Below, in pieces: positions 54,849 through 64,000 of a stretch of 64,000 nt of DNA. The first letter of the stretch is position 1; every line of letters begins with the position of its first letter. Under the pieces are notes generated by a model that was given only the letters and a program-made list of their open reading frames with translations, was not told the origin of the DNA and ran no database searches. The stretch comes from Plasmopara viticola. Its lineage: Eukaryota; Oomycota; Peronosporomycetes; Peronosporales; Peronosporaceae. The position numbers and the translations under genes were made by a program. The stretch covers positions 1 to 64,000 of the forward strand of contig MBPM02000055.1 in assembly GCA_001695595.3 (NCBI GenBank), read 5' to 3'.

Positions 54849-57719
54849 TGGCCAAATTGTAAGTCAGTATAATGTTGCCGATTTCTGGATTTATAATGTA
54901 AACAGATGTCTGGGTTTTTGGCTTGTGGTAAGGAAACTATTTTGCTCATGGAATCGAGTCAGAGTTTGCTCAGCTTACGAAACCTTTTTGGCTTGGAGCA
55001 GATAGTTTGAGTGATGTAGCGCACATAGAAGAGTGAACTGCTTTTTCTATTCGGTGTAGTGAGGTACACCTTAGCTTAATGCAACTTCGACGAAGACAAG
55101 TACGCTTGTGATCGCCAAAGGTTGTGTAAACTGTCGGTAGCGCTGGAATTATGCACGTTTGTTATATAGTCGACTGTTATGTTCGATCCGCAACGAGTGC
55201 CGAGTGACTGATCGGAGCACATACCACATGTCTTCGTTCTCAGGCTATTCGTGTTTCCACCTTTCCACGATACACGGTACAAGTCCGAGCACAATCTAGT
55301 TCCTGTTGTGCGGTCTTGTTAAGCTGGTTTTCCAGTCACGGAAGATTGTAGACCCTAAAATTTATGCAAGAGAGCAATCAAAGAACAATAGCCACTCTGA
55401 CATACGGAGTGACATCTTTCCTGTGGACAATAGATGATGTCTGGAGTCGTTGCCGACGTAAAAAAAAGATTGGTCGAAGTGAAAGTAGCCGAAATGCAAC
55501 GTGGAGCTGCAAATCTTCAACAATCGGTAGAAGAAGTCGTCGAAGACGCTTGCGCAGCTGCACAAACCTTTGATGTCACCCTGCTGTCGTGATGCACGAT
55601 CGAGTAAGGGCTGTTGTGTGTAACTGGCTTTTGAATGAGTCGAAAGACTTGAGGTCGAAATACTCTCAGAACAATACTTGCTGGTCACTGGCGCTCACTC
55701 TGATGTACATTGCCGAGGTGGCAGACGTTCGTGGAGTAACGTTAGCCGTCGCATCGCAAAGTCTTACAGCTCGGCAGAACGCTTGTATCAGCTCTTAGTG
55801 CCGCTTCTTCGATTACATGAACTGCTAATAAGGCTGAAGCGTGTTCCACAACGTGCTATGGAGCTGTGATGCAAGCGAAGTAGCGAGACACCTTGGCAGG
55901 AGCTAGGTGTGAATAGCCTCTTCCGCGTCTTCGAGCTCAGCGACAATTTCTTAGATCGGCATTGCCAGCTTATTTGCTTTACAAATTGTGGTTATTAAGG
56001 AGAGAATGACACGATCCAGTACTTGTACACACAACTCTAGGGACTTTGACCTTGTGAGGCACAATCTGGAAGGAAACAGAGGTGCTGACGCTGACCACCG
56101 CACGTCGGCACTCAAAGACAACATCGACTTGTCCAAAGACGGCAAAGCCGTTGCTCGTCGAGATGCCAGTGACTGGCTTGGGCTCGTTTTCGTATAGCGT
56201 GTTGTCAAAGTCGTCAGCACTGCGAGTACGCTTGCCCTTTGACTCTCTCACACTGTTTTTCGAGTTAGTAACTTCTTCCTGGTTTCTCTTGAGCAAAGCT
56301 GGCCTATGCTTGGTGGGTCTCGGCTCACCAGAGGCGATAATCTCTGCGATGAAAATTCGTCATACACCCCCCCTTGAACTACTAAACGAAGTCAACTAAA
56401 ACCCTACGTGTGTGTCCAAAGATAGAACACTAGCAGCACTGTCAACGGAGCTTAGTCTACTGGGTAGTGATGCACCCTGCTGGACAACGTTAGCGCACGC
56501 GTACTATCTCCCGACTTTTTCTGGATGTCGCTGTCACGTCTCCGTCAGATGGTGCTAGGTCAACCGTGCCATGCGAGACGGCATATCGCGAGCGTTGGCC
56601 GAAACCAAACGCCGGGACAGAAACGTAGTATCGCGTCCGAGAGCAGGGTAGACTCGATCTCTGAACAGGATGTGCACGCAAATCTTGTCATCATGAGGAC
56701 ACTGGATCGCGTTGAAGTAGATGCAGAGTGAAGACCGGTTTTGGTACAGACGTCGTGGAGCGTGGCATTATTAGTTTGTGCGCCAAGGTCGTGCATCTTC
56801 GGTCATTTTTTAAACGTTTGCGTAGTAGTGATCTGCAAGAATGCCAAATTCAAAATCTCATACTTTCCGCCAAGGATCTTGATTTCGTGGCATACTAGCG
56901 TTTTGTAGGCAGCGCGAGTCTTAAATGTTACAGAAAGCTCCCCACCACAATCTGGTCAATTCGGACGGCTCGGATTTGCTCGTGGACGACGTGCTTGACA
57001 TTGTCCTAATGAAAGGAGACTGCAATCTTAGTGATGCTCGTGCGTTTGATCTCGCGGTTGGTGTCGATTGTTATCACGTACTTGCCATAACCAGCTCGTG
57101 CAGACGGGCGTCGGCAATCAGGACGGGCATCACTTGCTCATTTCACTAGCGTCGTATAGCTCTTCGATGGCTTTGATGTCGGCAGCTCAAAGGAACGGCA
57201 ACGTCAATCGCTCGAGGACCGAAATTGGCGCGTTGTCGAGACAAACGCAGGCTTTACGCCGAAGAAGCGTGCGGAGCGACGCTGTAGTCTCACTCGTACC
57301 TTATGCGCCGAGTTTGACATCGCCTTACGCTTTTAGCAGCGACTCCGCTTGCTTTTGAATTTGTTTGTCTGCTTTAATTAGCGAAGTCATGTTGCGCAGG
57401 ATCACGGACATGCTGCCACCGACGGTGACAGTGCGCGCCGCAAGGTTTTTATCGACGTCCACATAGGCCGAAACGTTTGGCGTCGCACGAGCCGGGGCAA
57501 TCGGCAGGGCTGATAGAGAGTCGGTTGACCATGCGACAACTCAGTGGTCAGGGAAGGGACCGGGCAGCTGCTCGGGATGAATAGAAATAATTGTATCCAC
57601 TTGATGAGCGGCTGAGATACTCGGGTGGTCAGCTGGATTCCTCTCAAAGCTTATTGGCTCGTATAAAACTATTTTTTTGGCTGTTGCTTGATCAACTTGT
57701 GCTCGATCGGGCAAATGAG
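54849..57719 (-). mobile_element. LINE-C: old decayed relative of LINE-A, minus strand
   Basis: Minus-strand translation in several frames gives diluted matches to LINE-A ORF1 (57720 to 55979) and then to the C-terminal part of ORF2 (55570 to 55085), in the right order. Most of ORF2 is missing between them. The outermost bases at 57719 read ttctcatttgccc, close to the LINE-A start ttctcaatttgcc. 54849-55084 and 55571-55978 hold no recognised coding sequence and are taken as 3' UTR and decayed interior. Confidence 0.65.
55085..55570 (-). pseudogene. LINE-C ORF2 C-terminal remnant
   Basis: On the minus strand, KRLRRLLLPIVEDLQLHVAF matches LINE-A KRLRKVLLPIFEDLQFRLAF. It is followed in another frame by SEWLLFFDCSLA (zinc-knuckle end) and then DMWYVLRSVTRHSL against DVWHVLRAVTLHFL. 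Several stops and frameshifts are present. Confidence 0.68.
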
Positions 57720-57720
57720 A
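55979..57720 (-). pseudogene. LINE-C ORF1 remnant
   Basis: Successive minus-strand blocks align to LINE-A ORF1: GSMSVILRNMTSLIKAD (about 57415), ADIKAIEELYDA (about 57180), YVITIDTNREIKRTSITKI (about 57085), FKTRAAYKTL..IKILGGKYE (about 56920), CPHDDKICVHILFRDRVYP (about 56680) and DDFDNTLYENEPKPVTG (about 56220). Frameshifts and stops lie between the blocks, so no protein can be made. Divergence is far greater than between LINE-A and LINE-B. Confidence 0.65.
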
Positions 57721-57764
57721 ATTCAATACTGCAAAAGACGAATGCTTAAAGTCGGGACATCAAG

Positions 57765-57866
57765 TCCAAGCGGCCGGATGTGAACCAGCGACCAGTTTTT
57801 TTTTAGTATACTGATCACAATATTGCACGCTATAGTCAATCGCTTAACAAAGTGAGCAGCACTCGG
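57765..57866 (-). pseudogene. Degenerate tRNA-Tyr pseudogene
   Basis: Retains the outline of the gene (agcggccgg, gaaccagcgacca, ctatagtcaatcgct, actcgg) but has many substitutions and a T-run in place of the intron/exon 2 boundary. Marks the worn edge of the array. Confidence 0.8.
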
Positions 57867-58128
57867 TTGTTAATTGCCTTCCACATTTAATGGTACCAAA
57901 AGGTCGCATGCCTCCTACATGCACAACTGAGACATCTGATTTCTAGCAGCAAAGTCACTTTGCTGCTGCACGAGAACCTAATTTTAAACTTTTGCACAGT
58001 TTGGTGAAACGGATTGGCGTTTTCTCGACGTGGTCAGAATAAAAGAAGCATCTCGATAGAGTAAGACAAGACTGTAAGTGCAAAGGCAGAGCAAGCATAA
58101 AGACAAAGAGATAAGCCGGAACAGCAAG

Positions 58129-58210
58129 TCCAAGTCGCCAGTATAAAGTTAGTGACAAATTGATTTCCGAGCTTACTGAGCTCACTATTGATCGCTACAG
58201 TCAACCGCTG
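58129..58210 (-). pseudogene. Truncated tRNA-Tyr pseudogene
   Basis: Exon 2, intron and anticodon region are recognisable; it then stops at caaccgctg, where the repeat orientation flips. Confidence 0.75.
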
Positions 58211-58407
58211 CTTCTCTTTTTTTGATTAAGTCAAAAAGGCGTCAATCAGTTTGACCAAAACTTTGCTAAAAAGCGTGTGTTACGTCTTTTCAATCCTTTT
58301 AGATGTGCAGCATATGGCGCTGTGCTAGATAAGCTCAGATGTCTTAGATGAGCGTGAAGGAGGTATGCGACGATTTTGTATGCTTTCATGTGAAAGGCAG
58401 TTAACAA

Positions 58408-58510
58408 CCGAGTGTAGCTCAGTTGGTAGAGCGATTGACTATAGTGTTAAAAATTAAGCTCAGTATACTCGGAAATCAATTGGTCGCTGGTTCGATTCCG
58501 GCCACTCGGA
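58408..58510 (+). tRNA. tRNA-Tyr-like gene with anticodon AUA
   Basis: Full-length gene with all stems intact. The first anticodon base is A (CTATAG), giving AUA rather than GUA, and the intron is altered (aaaaattaagctcag). Either a rare A34 tRNA-Tyr or, more likely, a decaying copy. T5 lies at 58575-58579. Confidence 0.7.
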
Positions 58511-58779
58511 CTTGATGTTACGGCTTGTATTATTCGTCTTTATGTTATCTTTGCCTTTGTACTAAAGCCTTGTCTTTTTCTTCCGTGCTGCTACTCTTTT
58601 TTTTAATGAGTCAAAAAGGCGTCAATCCGTTTGACCAAAACTGTGCCAAAATGCGTGTGTGTTTTAAAAAGTTCCAGTTAGTGGAGTAGCAAATGGCGCT
58701 GTGCTAGAGAAATTCAGATGTCTTAGTTGAGCGTGAAGGAGGTATTTTTTGTATGTTAAACGTGAAAGGCAGTTAACAA

Positions 58780-58882
58780 CCGAGTGTAGCTCAGTTGGTA
58801 GAGCGATTGACTGTAGTGTTCGATACTGAGCTCTGTATACTCGGAAATCAATTGGTCGCTGGTTCGATTCCGGCCACTCGGA
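58780..58882 (+). tRNA. tRNA-Tyr(GUA), plus strand copy 2
   Basis: Exons identical to the array consensus; one intron change (gagctctgtat). T5 lies at 58950-58954. Confidence 0.9.
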
Positions 58883-59159
58883 CTTGATGTTACGACTTGT
58901 ATTATTCGCCTTTAGGTTGGCTTTGCCTTTGTACTAAAGCCTTGTCTTATTTTTCCGTGCTGCTCCTCTCTTTTAAATAAAGTCAAAAAGGCGTCAATCA
59001 GTTTGACCAAAACTTGCTAAAAATCGTGTGTGTTTTTAAAATAGGTCCTGATAATGGAGTAGCAAATGGCGCTGTGCTAGATAAGCTCAGATGTCTTAGT
59101 TGAGCGTGAAGGAGGTATGCGACATTTTTGTATGTTTCAATGTGAAAGGCAGTTAACAG

Positions 59160-59262
59160 CCGAGTGTAGCTCAGTCGGTAGAGCGATTGACTGTAGTATT
59201 CAATACTGAGCTCAGTATACTCGGAAATCAATTGGTCGCTGGTTCGATTCCGGCCACTCGGA
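59160..59262 (+). tRNA. tRNA-Tyr(GUA), plus strand copy 3
   Basis: One D-loop change (AGTCGGTA) that keeps the GG pair; intron slightly altered. The downstream spacer is cut at about 59320 by another flip. Confidence 0.88.
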
Positions 59263-59320
59263 CTTGATGTTACGGCTTGTATTATTCGTCTTTAGGTTGG
59301 CTCTGCCTTTGTACTAAAGC

Positions 59321-59535
59321 GATCTATCGATTGAGCTTCACTGAGTTGGTAACTGCCTCTCACATTAAAGCATACAAAAACGTTTCATACTTCCTCCACG
59401 CTCAAATAAGACATCGAAAATTATTTAGCACAGCGTCATTTGCTACTTCAAAAACAGGACCTACATTAGAAAAAAAACACACTTTTTAGCAAAGTTTTGG
59501 TGAAGCTGATTGGCGCCTTTTTGACTTTAGCATAA
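59321..59535 (-). repeat. Degenerate terminal unit of the array
   Basis: Spacer in the minus-array orientation again, with a remnant of a tRNA 5' end at about 59336-59349 (gagcttcactgag) and decayed class I spacer up to gcgcctttttgac. Confidence 0.7.
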
Positions 59536-59747
59536 CAAGCGTCTTCTTGCCGGCGACGAAGACGAGTCTGAGGATATATATAGCGAGGGTGCGTCGACGT
59601 ATTAATTAAGCAGCGATGAGGTATCGTCGGTAGAGAGGCGGCAGCATTGGAGAGGCTCGAAGAAGGTGGCTTAGATGTTGTGGGCGAGTTGGTGGCCTGT
59701 GGGGCGATTTTGGCTTAAATCAAAAAGAACGTCTTTGGAATGGAGCG

Positions 59748-60116
59748 GTGAAGTCAAACTTGTGTCCTACCGGCCCACCGAGTTCGAGAACCAAAAAGGC
59801 GAAAAACAAGCTCCGACGAAGCGCGCTGATGTATAAGGCGACGTTTAAATCAGTGCTAACATCGCGTGACGCTAACCCGTTTGAGAACTTTAAACGGGAG
59901 CTGTCTGCGACCGAGGAGCGCTACGTGGTGGCCACCATACATAATTGCCGGACTAGGGACGGTGTACTCGAATACGAGACTGAATACACCGACGGCACCC
60001 GTCACTGGAACAGGCACGAGTACTTGGTGGAGGTTGGTCTTGAGGAGATGGTACAGTCTGTGGACACCTGGATCAAGGTGACGAAGAAGAAGATGCCGTT
60101 TGCGCGCTGGTTTTGA
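59748..60116 (+). CDS. Hypothetical protein, possible chromodomain-like C-terminal region
   Basis: A 122-residue ORF starting at ATG, with a basic N terminus (TKKAKNKLRR) and a segment RYVVATIHNCRTRDG followed by LEYETEYTDGTRHWNRHEYL. The pattern loosely recalls the chromodomain that ends some LTR-retrotransposon integrases. I do not recognise the protein. A TATATATA stretch lies at about 59575. A domain-profile search is needed; it may be a transposon fragment. Confidence 0.35.
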   Translation: MKSNLCPTGPPSSRTKKAKNKLRRSALMYKATFKSVLTSRDANPFENFKRELSATEERYVVATIHNCRTRDGVLEYETEYTDGTRHWNRHEYLVEVGLEEMVQSVDTWIKVTKKKMPFARWF

Positions 60117-60960
60117 GGAACCAAAAATGGGGCCAAATTTATGGAGGCCGAGCCAGATCAGCAGTGCACGTTGATCGTGATCCGCGAGTTTATGAGCTGC
60201 AAGTCCCCGGGTCGTCGGCTTTCGGAGCGGAAAGAAGGTGGGATGTCTTTAAGGAGAAGCACCAGTTGGAACCGGGAAGTGGACCTAGTGCTGTGAAGCT
60301 GCGAGCGTTCTTGAGGGAGTTGGCTGTCAATGCTGGCGAGCTCGAGATTGATTGGGCGGAGCAGAAGATAAACCAGGTATGCAGGCCGGGAAAGCCGTCA
60401 ATTGCGTTCGAGCGAGGACGTGGATGTTGACTGCGGCAGACTTGGAGGATGGGATCTATGTCTTGGATGCCTTGGTATCTGGACTGGTACGACATTGCGC
60501 AGCGTTGTGGATTATCGGCGGAAGTTTTTAAATCTTTGACGCCGGAGAAGGGGTCGCAGTTAACGACGCAGCTAGTTTATTCGTCGACATCGACAATGTC
60601 AACCGAGTTCACCTTCTAACCTAAGAAGTTGTTCGATTTGGCTTGGGTGTAGGAAGGAGCAGTCAGGTCCTGAACCCTTGATAATATCCGATAATAAAGC
60701 TTTGAGGTGAAGACGGAGAAATTGTCGTTTCGTGAAACGGTCTTCCGCATAAGAGGAGACTGGGTTAGGTAAACAGGGCGTGCGGAAGTCTTCGATGGAT
60801 CCATGAAATAATGCGGTCTCGAGTCGACCAGCTCCTCGTCGTCCATCGAATCCTCTACCTCATTCCCACCACTCTTGTCCGAGCTCTCCATTTGGCTTTC
60901 CACTGGGCTCATGCCCCCCGCCTTCCTTTAGGGTACAGCCGGAGATAATGCAGTCTGCAG
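60117..60960. other. Unassigned region with no supportable gene
   Basis: Short overlapping ORFs on both strands (plus 60113-60430, minus 60616-60912) lack recognisable domains. The minus-strand ORF begins at the ATG inside the 3' UTR-like core motif (60905-60965), so it is not trusted as a gene. Confidence 0.4.
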
Positions 60961-60965
60961 AGGGA
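60905..60965 (-). repeat. Diverged copy of the LINE-A 3' UTR core motif
   Basis: On the minus strand it reads ctctgcagactgc, then tctccggctgtaccc, then ggcggggggcatgagccc, closely matching 36369-36437. It lies about 190 bp beyond the end of the LINE-D ORF2 remnant and on the same strand, as expected for a shared 3' UTR element. Confidence 0.7.
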
Positions 60966-61154
60966 AGCCAGGCTCCGAACCGGGAAAAGCGGCGTGGGTC
61001 AAGTCGACGGGTGGAGGTGTTGTGGGGGATATCTTGGATCGCTTGTGCAGGGACTGGAAAACTTGAATATGAGACGTTTGAACACGTGGCGGTCGTTGGC
61101 GTAAATTATAAACTCTTAAACAGCATAATTTCGACTCGAAATTCTCTAATGGGG

Positions 61155-63395
61155 AACGTCGGCTCCAAACTTGACCGAACACTGGTGATATCCGGTTGCC
61201 GGTTTACAAAGTCACCGAATGCTGAATGAGTTTTCATCACTTCGACCTCTCGATGGAGCTCGCAATTTTCTTCTCGATCGTGCAACCGTCGCTAGACGAA
61301 CCAAACGTGCGCGCAGAACGTCGAGAAGATCACCGCGAGCGCCGGAGCTGCTGGTGTCGGCTGTCTTCCATCGAACAGGCACCTGTTACGATCCGTCCAA
61401 ATCGTGTGCAGCGTCGCACCTCGGAGAACGTGCCACACGTCGCGCACCACGTCGGCGCACTCGTCCCTCTCTTCGCGGACGCGCAGCTTGTTTACGAGAG
61501 CGGTGTCAAGCCAGCCAGAGCGAGAGATAAAGAACGGCGAGACGAGTATCAAGACCTGCCGCCACTCCTGCGATGCGGACATGCAGTCGAAAAACAGGTG
61601 TTGCTCCGTCTCGATCGCTTCGCAGCCATCGCGAACAAAGATTCGGATACCTGGACGTGATGCTTCTAGGAAGTAAAAATGTGAGCGCACAGGAAGCAGC
61701 CAAAACGCGAGTCGGAACTGCGAGTCGTCGTCCGGCAGTGAGATCTTACTCAGTCTCCTGCCATGCTTGGCAAATGCCTTGATCCACTGCTCGTCGATAC
61801 GCTGAGAGAAGATTGCCATCGGATGTGGCTTGTTCGGTTGCTGAGGTGTCCATCCGACTTGCAAAAGCGCCGCTCTCAAGATCGCCGCGATCAAGGACGT
61901 TCTCGTGCCGCTCTTACATCCCAAGCGCGGGAGCAGATGCCGCGAGTTGGCGTTTGACGAGTCTCGCACCAGCTTCAGTGCACTAAGTCGATCCACAATC
62001 TGCGTTGCCTTGCGATGCAGCACACGAAGCCACTTTGCCTGTACGCCCGGTAGAACCGGTACGAATGTGATGTCGAGGTGGCGTTGGACGAAGTCATCAC
62101 AAGTCGGCCACTTCCACCCTCAAGCCGGAAGTCGGCAAGCGACCACACGTCGAACACGCGCGAGACATGCAGACGGAAGCTGCACTGTGGCTCGGGGACC
62201 ATCCCGAGACATCGTCGATGCGCTTCTGTCGTTGCTGTTCGCATGGTCTTCTCATAGTGCAGCTCTGCACCTGCGTGGAGCCAGATAGGATGATTCAGAC
62301 CATACATCGCGCGCTCGTTTGGAGGCAGGTCGCGCCACGTAATCTTCTCGCACGTCTTGTACCAACACGTCCTTGTTGCTCTCGACCATGCCGACATTTG
62401 ACTCCATCTGATGAGCTAGCCTCGTTTAAGAGAGGAGATTGTATAGAAGTTCAGCGCATTGCATCTGCCAAAGCAAGACATCACGGATGTCAGTAGCTCG
62501 ACGCTCGCCATTGTCCAGTTCCTCTCGTGCGTTGCACTCGCCACGCGCATGAAGTGCAGTAGTAAGGTGAGACGCTGACGCTTGAGTTGCGCATCAAGTC
62601 TTGGAACCCCCAATTCACCGTCGCTGCGCCGCTGGTGCAAGAGCTCACTTTTGATGAGCTGCGCATGCTTTGTATCGCGGTCGTGCTTGCGGCTCGAGAC
62701 GAAATGGTTAAGCATCGACTGCCAGCGGCGCACCACTTTTTGCGAAATCGCCACATGCTGTGTGTAGTGCCACAGGCGTGAGAGCACAATCGTCTGTGGT
62801 ACCAGGAGTCGATCACGAAGCGTGCGCGCGCGTTTGTACCAAGCATTGAAGCCGTCGTTGAAGCGCTGATCAAGGAACTCGATGATTATGTTATCCACAG
62901 GCGCTTGTCCAAAAGGGATGCCCAAGTTTTTGACCGTGTCCGTGGGCGCTAGCTTATGGACGTCAGGCATGGCAGGGAATTCGGCATTTCAATTTAGCTC
63001 CAGCAGCGCAGACTTGGATAAGTTAGGTTTTGCACCAGAGCCTTGGCAATTCCGTCCACGGATGCAAGCTGCTTTTGGAGATTCACAATTGAACTGGCAA
63101 GAAGCGTCGAGTCATCCGCAAAGAATATACTCGTCACCGTGTGGTCTGCATTCAGACACACACCGTGCACCTCGTGCGCGCAGCATGTTCCAGAGCAACT
63201 CGATTGTGAGCACAAAGAGCAGCGCCGAGAGCGGATCGCCTTGCTTCACGCTGCGCGTCGGATGCAATGCTGGCTGGACGTTGCTGTTGATCAGCAAGTG
63301 CGCGTGGGTGTTTGTGTACAGCAGCTTGATCCACTTGATGAAGTACTATCTTAAGCCCATGCGCTGAAGCGAAAGGAGAAAATAGAATGAGCCCT
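61155..63395 (-). pseudogene. LINE-D: ORF2 remnant, reverse transcriptase to C terminus
   Basis: The minus-strand reading runs from just before RT motif B (HLLINSNVQPALHPTRSVKQ at about 63290), through SIFFADDSTLL (about 63130), KNLGIPFGQAPVDN (about 62930) and WRDLPPNER (about 62340), to the zinc-knuckle end FFDCMSAS and WHVLRGATLHTIWTDRNRC (about 61420). The final SAFGDFVNRQPDITSVRSS (about 61180) matches the LINE-A C terminus. Several frameshifts and one stop (WFV-stop) break it. The 5' part of the element is missing beyond 63395. It is intermediate in age between LINE-B and LINE-C and is not next to a tRNA gene. Confidence 0.85.
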
Positions 63396-64000
63396 AAGTG
63401 GGGGGTAGTCTACTTTTCTGGATGATGTCAGTATTGTACCAAAGGAACATTCTCACTTCAAGCCAGGCTGTGAAGAAGACGCAGCAGCCACTGGTTGTTT
63501 CGAGCTGCTACCGAAGAAGACAATTGCAATACCTTGCCTAAATATTTACAACGCGGAAGCTTAAATGACCTTCTAAGAGTCAGTGCAGGCGTCAGAAAGA
63601 GTGAAGGTTCCAGTGCAAACGAGAAAGGCGAGTCCAGATATAGCAAGGACAATGCCGTTAGCAGGGTTGACCGTGATAAGCACGGAAAGGACTAGTGCAA
63701 GGAGAAGAGAAGGAGGAAGGAGCAAGAAAAGGATAAAAGAATTTAGCCTGAAAAGTGTGACTTCTTCACCAACGTCATATCTTGAGGCTCTTTGTCCAGA
63801 CAAGCGAACTCAAAAGACTTGATCATGTGAAGTTGAACAGTAATTTGACACCATCGACTATTGACAAACAACTAACACAGGACTCAAAAGTACCACGTAA
63901 CGTGTATGGTCGACTCCGATCCTAAATGGCTGCCGCATAACTAGCTATTTGAGAAAGACAATCTCAATTTTTTGGAACTTTTGATGCGTACTACCTTCAG
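63396..64000. other. No recognised feature
   Basis: Neither a convincing ORF nor a tRNA or LINE match is seen; short ORFs on both strands are of random character. Confidence 0.5.

Larger units (their letters stand above)
58211..59320 (+). repeat. Inverted array segment: three plus-strand tRNA-Tyr units
   Basis: Three units of about 372-380 bp read on the plus strand, opposite to all others, between two minus-strand remnants. The spacer is diverged but alignable (gtcaaaaaggcgtcaat, gcgtgtgt, ggcgctgtgctag). Confidence 0.88.

Noticed and set aside
54849..55084. A DNA transposon interrupting LINE-B
   Set aside because: No terminal inverted repeats or transposase are visible; the sequence is better read as the 3' end of the minus-strand LINE-C.
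60616..60912. Minus-strand ORF as an LTR-retrotransposon gag start
   Set aside because: Its ATG lies in the core motif shared with the LINE-A 3' UTR, and no capsid, zinc knuckle, LTR or primer-binding site is seen nearby.

Overview
The window is eukaryotic nuclear DNA. It is dominated by a giant tandem array of intron-containing tRNA-Tyr(GUA) genes with a small community of transposable elements living inside it. The C1-G72 acceptor pair, the intron one base 3' of the anticodon and the internal A and B boxes are typical of a eukaryotic tRNA-Tyr. The GC-rich LINE genes and general style suggest an oomycete (Phytophthora-like stramenopile). That host assignment is an inference from memory and is not proven by the sequence.

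Layout. 1-22.2 kb: subarray A, 59 nearly identical units of about 379 bp, each holding one tRNA-Tyr gene on the minus strand; the array runs off the left edge. 22.2-29.37 kb and 36.96-51.76 kb: subarray B, 54 more diverged units with two spacer classes, seven SINE insertions and 17 genes that share one 9-bp deletion. 29.37-36.96 kb: a complete 7.6-kb APE-type non-LTR retrotransposon (LINE-A) with ORF1 and ORF2. 51.76-54.85 kb: LINE-B, a related element with an intact 5' end, a frameshifted ORF1 and only the start of ORF2. About 54.85-57.72 kb: LINE-C, a heavily decayed minus-strand relative. 57.7-59.5 kb: the worn array edge, with two minus-strand pseudogenes, three plus-strand tRNA-Tyr genes and a fragment. 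59.5-61 kb: unassigned sequence with one small ORF. 61.15-63.4 kb: LINE-D, another minus-strand ORF2 remnant. 63.4-64 kb: nothing recognised.

How the parts fit. LINE-A, LINE-B and all seven SINEs are inserted at the same base, directly against nucleotide 1 of a minus-strand tRNA-Tyr gene. LINE-A is flanked by a 17-bp, and the SINEs by an 18-bp, target duplication made of the first 17-18 nt of the tRNA. The intact tRNA stays on the left side, so insertion does not destroy the gene. LINE-A and the SINEs end in the same 9 bases, which fits a SINE mobilised by the LINE machinery. The recurrent 9-bp deletion lies between the two inferred nick sites, so it removes both the tRNA 5' end and the landing site. 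I read this as a tRNA-Tyr-specific LINE/SINE system using a high-copy tRNA array as a renewable safe harbour.
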